Source of the DNA: GCA-003244245 sp035606945
GTDB lineage: Bacteria > Actinomycetota > Actinomycetes > Mycobacteriales > Pseudonocardiaceae
Direction: 5' to 3'
DNA length: 64,000 nucleotides
Assembly: GCA_035606945.1 (NCBI GenBank)
Contig: DATNDR010000136.1
Coordinates: forward strand, 56,916-120,915
Numbering within the stretch: position 1 is the stretch's first letter; every line of letters begins with the position of its first letter. The notes beneath the pieces were generated by a model. It had not been told where the DNA came from. It was given only the letters and a program-made list of their open reading frames with translations, and ran no database searches. The position numbers were made by a program, and so were the translations under genes. This document shows positions 60,745 to 64,000 of this stretch, in pieces.

Positions 60745-61487
60745 ATCGCCGCGTCCGCCTCGTGTTGCTGATGCCTAGCCTGGCAGCCATCCTCGGGGTG
60801 CTGCTGTGGGGATACACCGGGTTGCCGAACTTCGGCACGACCATCAGCTCCTACGGGCAGTTCATCGACCGTGTCGCCGAACCCCAGCGCCACGTGACCA
60901 ACCTGGTCAGCGCGGTGATGTTCGACTACCGCGGCATCGACACGCTGGTCGAGGAGTTCATCCTGTTCGCCTCGGCGATGGGCGTCGCACTGCTGCTGCG
61001 GTCCTCCCGGGAGGTGGCCGAGCAGCGGCCGCGCGACGTCGTCACCAGCGACGCGGTGCGCACCGCCGGCAGCGCATTGGCACCCGTCATGCTGCTGTTC
61101 GGCCTGTGGATCATCGCCTTCGGCTACGTGACGCCCGGCGGCGGTTTCCAGGGCGGGGTGGCGGCCTCCGCCGGCGCGCTGCTGCTGTGGCTGGCGGGCA
61201 GCTACCGCACCCTGCGGGACCTGTCCCCCACATTCCTGGTCGACGCCGCGGAAGGGCTGGGGGCGGCGTCCTATATCGGGATAGGTCTGCTCGGCCTGGC
61301 CGCCGGCTCCCCGTTTCTCTACAACACCATCCCGCTCGGAACGGCCGGCACGCTGGCCTCCGGAGGCACGATCGCCGCGCTGAACTGGGTAGCCGGCATC
61401 GAGGTGGCCGCCGCGTTCGTGCTGATCTACCACGAGTTCCTCGAGGAGTACATCCAGACGTTCACCTACACCAAGGCGGACCAGTGA
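60741..61487 (+). CDS. mnhB: MbhE-MbhF/MnhB-type antiporter subunit
   Basis: A 248-residue protein that appears to combine two Mbh-type pieces. The first about 100 residues (LVLLMPSLAAILGVLLWGYTGLP, MFDYRGIDTLVEEFILFASAMGV) correspond to the MbhE module with its conserved FDYR-DTL-E motif. The rest corresponds to MnhB/MbhF: LFGLWIIAFGYVTPGGGFQGGVAASAGALLL and LNWVAGIEVAAAFVLIYHEFL. ATG 60741 overlaps the previous stop. Confidence 0.87.
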   Translation: MNRRVRLVLLMPSLAAILGVLLWGYTGLPNFGTTISSYGQFIDRVAEPQRHVTNLVSAVMFDYRGIDTLVEEFILFASAMGVALLLRSSREVAEQRPRDVVTSDAVRTAGSALAPVMLLFGLWIIAFGYVTPGGGFQGGVAASAGALLLWLAGSYRTLRDLSPTFLVDAAEGLGAASYIGIGLLGLAAGSPFLYNTIPLGTAGTLASGGTIAALNWVAGIEVAAAFVLIYHEFLEEYIQTFTYTKADQ

Positions 61488-61828
61488 CGTACTACCCGTT
61501 CGTGGTGGCCGCGGTGCTTTTCGTCGCGGGGCTCTACGGTGCGATCACCAGCCGCAGCTACGTCCATCTGGCCGTCTGCCTGACCGTGATGCAGGCCTCC
61601 ACCTATGTACTGCTGCTGGCCATCGGCTACCTGCGCGGTGCGGCGCCGCCGATCACCCAGGGGCAGCTGCCGGGCACCCGGCTGGTCGACCCGGTGGTGC
61701 AGGCACTCACCTTGACCGACATCGTCGTCAGCGTCGTCGTGCTCGCACTCATCCTGTCCCTCGCTGTGCAGGCCCACCGCCGCGCCGGCACGGTCGACCC
61801 CGACAAGCTTCGTCGGATCCGCGGATAG
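61484..61828 (+). CDS. mnhC: Mrp/Mbh-type antiporter subunit C (NuoK-like)
   Basis: A 114-residue, three-helix protein homologous to NuoK. Features: LFVAGLYGAITSRSYVHLAVCLTVMQASTYVLLLA and VVQALTLTDIVVSVVVLALILSLAVQAHR, the DPVVQALTLT-IV pattern being diagnostic. The usual NuoK Glu in helix 2 is not evident. It ends in a 7-bp tandem repeat that also supplies its TAG stop. Confidence 0.88.
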   Translation: MTYYPFVVAAVLFVAGLYGAITSRSYVHLAVCLTVMQASTYVLLLAIGYLRGAAPPITQGQLPGTRLVDPVVQALTLTDIVVSVVVLALILSLAVQAHRRAGTVDPDKLRRIRG

Positions 61829-61841
61829 CGGATAGCGGATA
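61821..61841 (+). repeat. three tandem copies of GCGGATA at the mnhC-mnhD junction
   Basis: Three perfect 7-bp copies. The first supplies the mnhC stop (TAG 61826-61828); the other two lengthen the spacer to the mnhD ATG at 61843. Every other junction in this operon is a four-base overlap. Confidence 0.9.
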
Positions 61842-61842
61842 G

Positions 61843-63702
61843 ATGAGCCTCCTCCTGCCACTAGTCGTCGCGCTGCCCCTGGTGGTGGCCGCGCTGCTGG
61901 CCGCGGTGGGCACCCACCTGCCGCGCGTGCTGCCGGACCTGATCGCGATCGGCACCGCTGCCGCGGTCACCGCGATATCCCTACTGCTGCTGCTCGACTC
62001 GGGTGATCACCCGATCGTTTACTGGTTCGGTGGGTGGCGGCCTGTGCCCGGCCCGGGCGGCCAGCCCCACGTCATCGCACCCGGCATCGCGTTCGTCATC
62101 GACTCGTTCGCCGCCGCGGAGGCTGCCCTCGCCGGCCTGGCGGTGCTCGCCACCCTGATCTTCGCCTGGCGCTACTTCGAAACCATCCGGCACCTGTTCC
62201 ACGCGCTGATGCTGGCCTTTCTCGGCGGGATGGTGGGCTTCGCGCTGTCCGGGGACCTGTTCAACATCTTTGTGTTCTTCGAGCTGATGAGCGTCGCCGG
62301 CTATGCGCTGTGCGCCTACCGCGTCGAGCGGCCCGACGTGCTGCAGGGCTCGCTGAACTTCGCGATTCTCAACAGCATGGGCGCGTTCGCCATGCTGATG
62401 GGCATCGCGATGCTCTACGGCAGCACCGGCGCGCTGAACCTCGTCGACATCGGCTCCACGCTGAGCCATCAGCACCCCACCGGCCTGATGGTGGCCTCGC
62501 TGACGCTGATCACCGTCGGCTTTCTGGTGAAGGCCGGCGCGGCGCCGTTTCATTTCTGGCTATCCGATGCCTACGCGGTCGCCACCGCGGCAGCAGCGGC
62601 GATCTTCACCGCGGTGATGGGCGAGCTGGCGTTCCACGTCTACGCCCGCATCTACACCACGGTCTTCGCCGAATCGATCACCGGATCCGCTGCGGCGGCG
62701 GTGACCGCCGCATTGATCAGCCTGGCGGTGCTCAGCGCCCTGGTCGGCGCGGTGATGTGCGCGCTGGAGGCCGACACCAAACGCCAAGTCGCATTTCTCA
62801 CCGTGAGCAACGGCGGGGCGGTCCTCGCCGGCATCGCGCTGTTGAATCCGACGGGGCTGGCCGGCGCGATCATGTATATCGTCGCCGCGGGGCTGCTGCG
62901 GGGCGCGCTCATGCTCGGGCTGGGCATGGTGGTGACCCGGCTCGGCACCAGCGACGAGCTGCGGCTCCGCGGCCGAGGCCGGGCCCGCCGCCACATCCCG
63001 CTCGGTGTGCTGATCGCGCTGTGCGGGCTGGGTCTGGCTGCCCCTCCGCCCTTCGGGCCGTTCCTGTCGCTGTCGCTGATCTACGACGCGGTCGACCAGG
63101 CCGGGTACGGATGGGTCGCGCCCGTGCTCGCGGCTTGCGTGGCCGTCAGCGCCGGCACGGTGTTGCGCGCCGCCGCGCGGATCTTCCTCGGGTGGGGAGA
63201 CCGCACGGATCCGCTGCTGACCGAGCAACCCGAGGAACCCCAGGAGGGAGAGCCCGAACCCGAGGAGCGCGGGGCCCGGCGCCGGCTGTGGATGCTCAGC
63301 CCCGCCTTCGCGCTCGTCGTCGCCGGCTACGGGCTGGCCTTCGGCCCGCACCTCGCCGCACACGCCATCGACGCCGCCCGCGGCCTGCAGGATCACGCCC
63401 AACACGCGCGCCTGGTACTGCAGGGCATTGTCCCTGCGCCGCGTCCGCTGCCGGACTACCACCCCAGCCCGCTGGCGCTGGGCTACGGCGCGGCGTCCTT
63501 CGCCGGGGCGTTACTGATCGCCGCAGCCGGCCTGTGGTGGCAGCGGCTGCTGGCCTCCACGTCGAAGCGGTTGCGAGCCGCCGTGCTTCCGCCGGCCAAC
63601 GCGCTGAAGGCACTGCACAGCGGCAATGTCGGCGACTACGCCACCTGGCTGGTCGCCGGAACAGCTGCTGTCGCGCTCAGCTGGGCACTGACCCTGCGCT
63701 GA
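61843..63702 (+). CDS. mnhD: Mrp/Mbh-type antiporter subunit D (NuoN/NuoM-like)
   Basis: A 619-residue, about 14-helix protein. The antiporter-like core has FNIFVFFELMSVAGYALCAY (conserved helix-5 Glu), FLVKAGAAPFHFWLSDAYAVA (conserved helix-7/8 Lys), the MCALEADTKRQVAFLTVSNGG segment and the AGLLRGALMLGLGMVVT helix. A charged cytoplasmic loop (EQPEEPQEGEPEPEERGARR) and three extra C-terminal helices follow. No MrpA-length subunit is encoded nearby, so this is the only large antiporter-like chain in the operon. ATG 61843 directly follows the 7-bp repeat and has no clear Shine-Dalgarno. Confidence 0.92.
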   Translation: MSLLLPLVVALPLVVAALLAAVGTHLPRVLPDLIAIGTAAAVTAISLLLLLDSGDHPIVYWFGGWRPVPGPGGQPHVIAPGIAFVIDSFAAAEAALAGLAVLATLIFAWRYFETIRHLFHALMLAFLGGMVGFALSGDLFNIFVFFELMSVAGYALCAYRVERPDVLQGSLNFAILNSMGAFAMLMGIAMLYGSTGALNLVDIGSTLSHQHPTGLMVASLTLITVGFLVKAGAAPFHFWLSDAYAVATAAAAAIFTAVMGELAFHVYARIYTTVFAESITGSAAAAVTAALISLAVLSALVGAVMCALEADTKRQVAFLTVSNGGAVLAGIALLNPTGLAGAIMYIVAAGLLRGALMLGLGMVVTRLGTSDELRLRGRGRARRHIPLGVLIALCGLGLAAPPPFGPFLSLSLIYDAVDQAGYGWVAPVLAACVAVSAGTVLRAAARIFLGWGDRTDPLLTEQPEEPQEGEPEPEERGARRRLWMLSPAFALVVAGYGLAFGPHLAAHAIDAARGLQDHAQHARLVLQGIVPAPRPLPDYHPSPLALGYGAASFAGALLIAAAGLWWQRLLASTSKRLRAAVLPPANALKALHSGNVGDYATWLVAGTAAVALSWALTLR

Positions 63703-63739
63703 CTGCACGTCCGAGCCACCGCACCGGCGATCACCGGAA

Positions 63740-63779
63740 TGCCGGGGCGTGCCGCCGGATCGGCGGGCACACCCCGGCA
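63740..63779. terminator. bidirectional terminator hairpin after mnhD
   Basis: TGCCGGGGCGTGCCGCCG (63740-63757) pairs with 63761-63779 with one bulge and one mismatch around a three-nt loop. This gives a very GC-rich stem between convergent genes. There is no U-tract, as is usual in mycobacterial terminators. Confidence 0.6.
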
Positions 63780-63806
63780 GTTGCAGTCGCGAGCCGAGTC
63801 GCGCCG

Positions 63807-64000
63807 TCAGCGGCCTTGGCCGTTGTTGGCCAGGTTGGCGCTGACGGGTCCAGCGAAGACGGCCTGGACGTAGGGCTTGCCGTTGTAGGCGGTGAATGCT
63901 GCCTGGTCGAGGTTGCCCCCGGTGAAGGTTTGCGCCTGGTTGGTGTCGAACGTGGGCTGCAACGTGCCGGTGACCTGCACGGGGGAACCCGGGGTCAGCG
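63807..64000 (-). CDS. C-terminal end of a protein cut by the window edge, unknown
   Basis: The last 63 residues read LTPGSPVQVTGTLQPTFDTN, then a FTGGNLDQAAFTAYNGKPYVQAVF segment, and end ANLANNGQGR. The V.V.GT....F and GKPYV pattern looks like the end of a small beta-barrel domain seen in secreted actinobacterial proteins. The start and any signal sequence are outside the window. Convergent with mnhD. Confidence 0.6.
   Translation of the reverse strand, partial: LTPGSPVQVTGTLQPTFDTNQAQTFTGGNLDQAAFTAYNGKPYVQAVFAGPVSANLANNGQGR

Overview
The window is high-GC DNA with the gene density, GTG/TTG start use and gene order of a mycobacterium or a close relative. The backbone follows the Mycobacterium tuberculosis Rv2555c-Rv2614c order: alaS, a RarA-type ATPase, aspS, a radical SAM protein, a metallo-beta-lactamase protein, ppiB, rel, apt, secF-secD-yajC, ruvB-ruvA-ruvC, YebC, pdxT/pdxS, pimA, a PatA-like acyltransferase, pgsA, a HIT protein and thrS. 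I assign it to Mycobacteriaceae without naming a species. I see no rRNA, tRNA, CRISPR array, prophage or intact insertion sequence.

Layout. 1-3.9 kb: alaS (3' end outside the window), two small membrane-associated proteins and a PLP decarboxylase. 3.9-7.8 kb: two IucA/IucC-type (NIS) siderophore synthetases, which form a tightly overlapping operon with the decarboxylase and sit between rarA and the alaS group. 7.9-14.6 kb: rarA, a DUF389 protein, aspS, a radical SAM protein and a divergent YibE/F protein with a His-Gly repeat. 14.6-25 kb: a metallo-hydrolase, ppiB, rel, apt, a membrane protein with a degenerate kinase domain, and secF-secD-yajC. 25-41 kb: a VIT-family membrane protein, ruvCAB, YebC, the PLP-synthase genes with a PHP-domain gene between them, an EF-G-like GTPase, and the thrS-HIT-pgsA-patA-pimA-LemA group for phosphatidylinositol mannoside synthesis. 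40-47.9 kb: secreted, DNA-repair and regulatory genes (TIGR03118 lipoprotein, STAS, DedA, Ku, coiled-coil protein, MSMEG_6728-type protein), with a decayed regulator fragment.

47.9-56.5 kb holds a compact, divergently arranged cytochrome bc1-aa3 gene set: qcrC-qcrA on the plus strand, and ctaC-ctaD-membrane protein-ctaG-qcrB-lipoprotein on the minus strand. Its CtaD keeps all heme and CuB ligands but lacks the usual D-channel Asp, the gating Glu and the K-channel Lys. I consider this the most interesting signal here. 56.5-59.2 kb: a GH15 glycosidase and a frameshifted short-chain dehydrogenase. 59.4-63.7 kb: a seven-gene Mrp/Mbh-like cation antiporter operon in membrane-bound-hydrogenase order, without a full-length MrpA. 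The window ends in a secreted-protein gene cut by its right edge.

Several repeat families run across these genes. One is a 28-nt element present identically at 7.9 and 25.4 kb, with a related tandem form inside patA. Another is a palindromic element with GTGAACTCGAC arms at 14.65 and 46.6 kb. There is also a 22-bp perfect hairpin at 47.4 kb, a 12-bp tandem repeat at 13.4 kb and a 7-bp tandem repeat between mnhC and mnhD.
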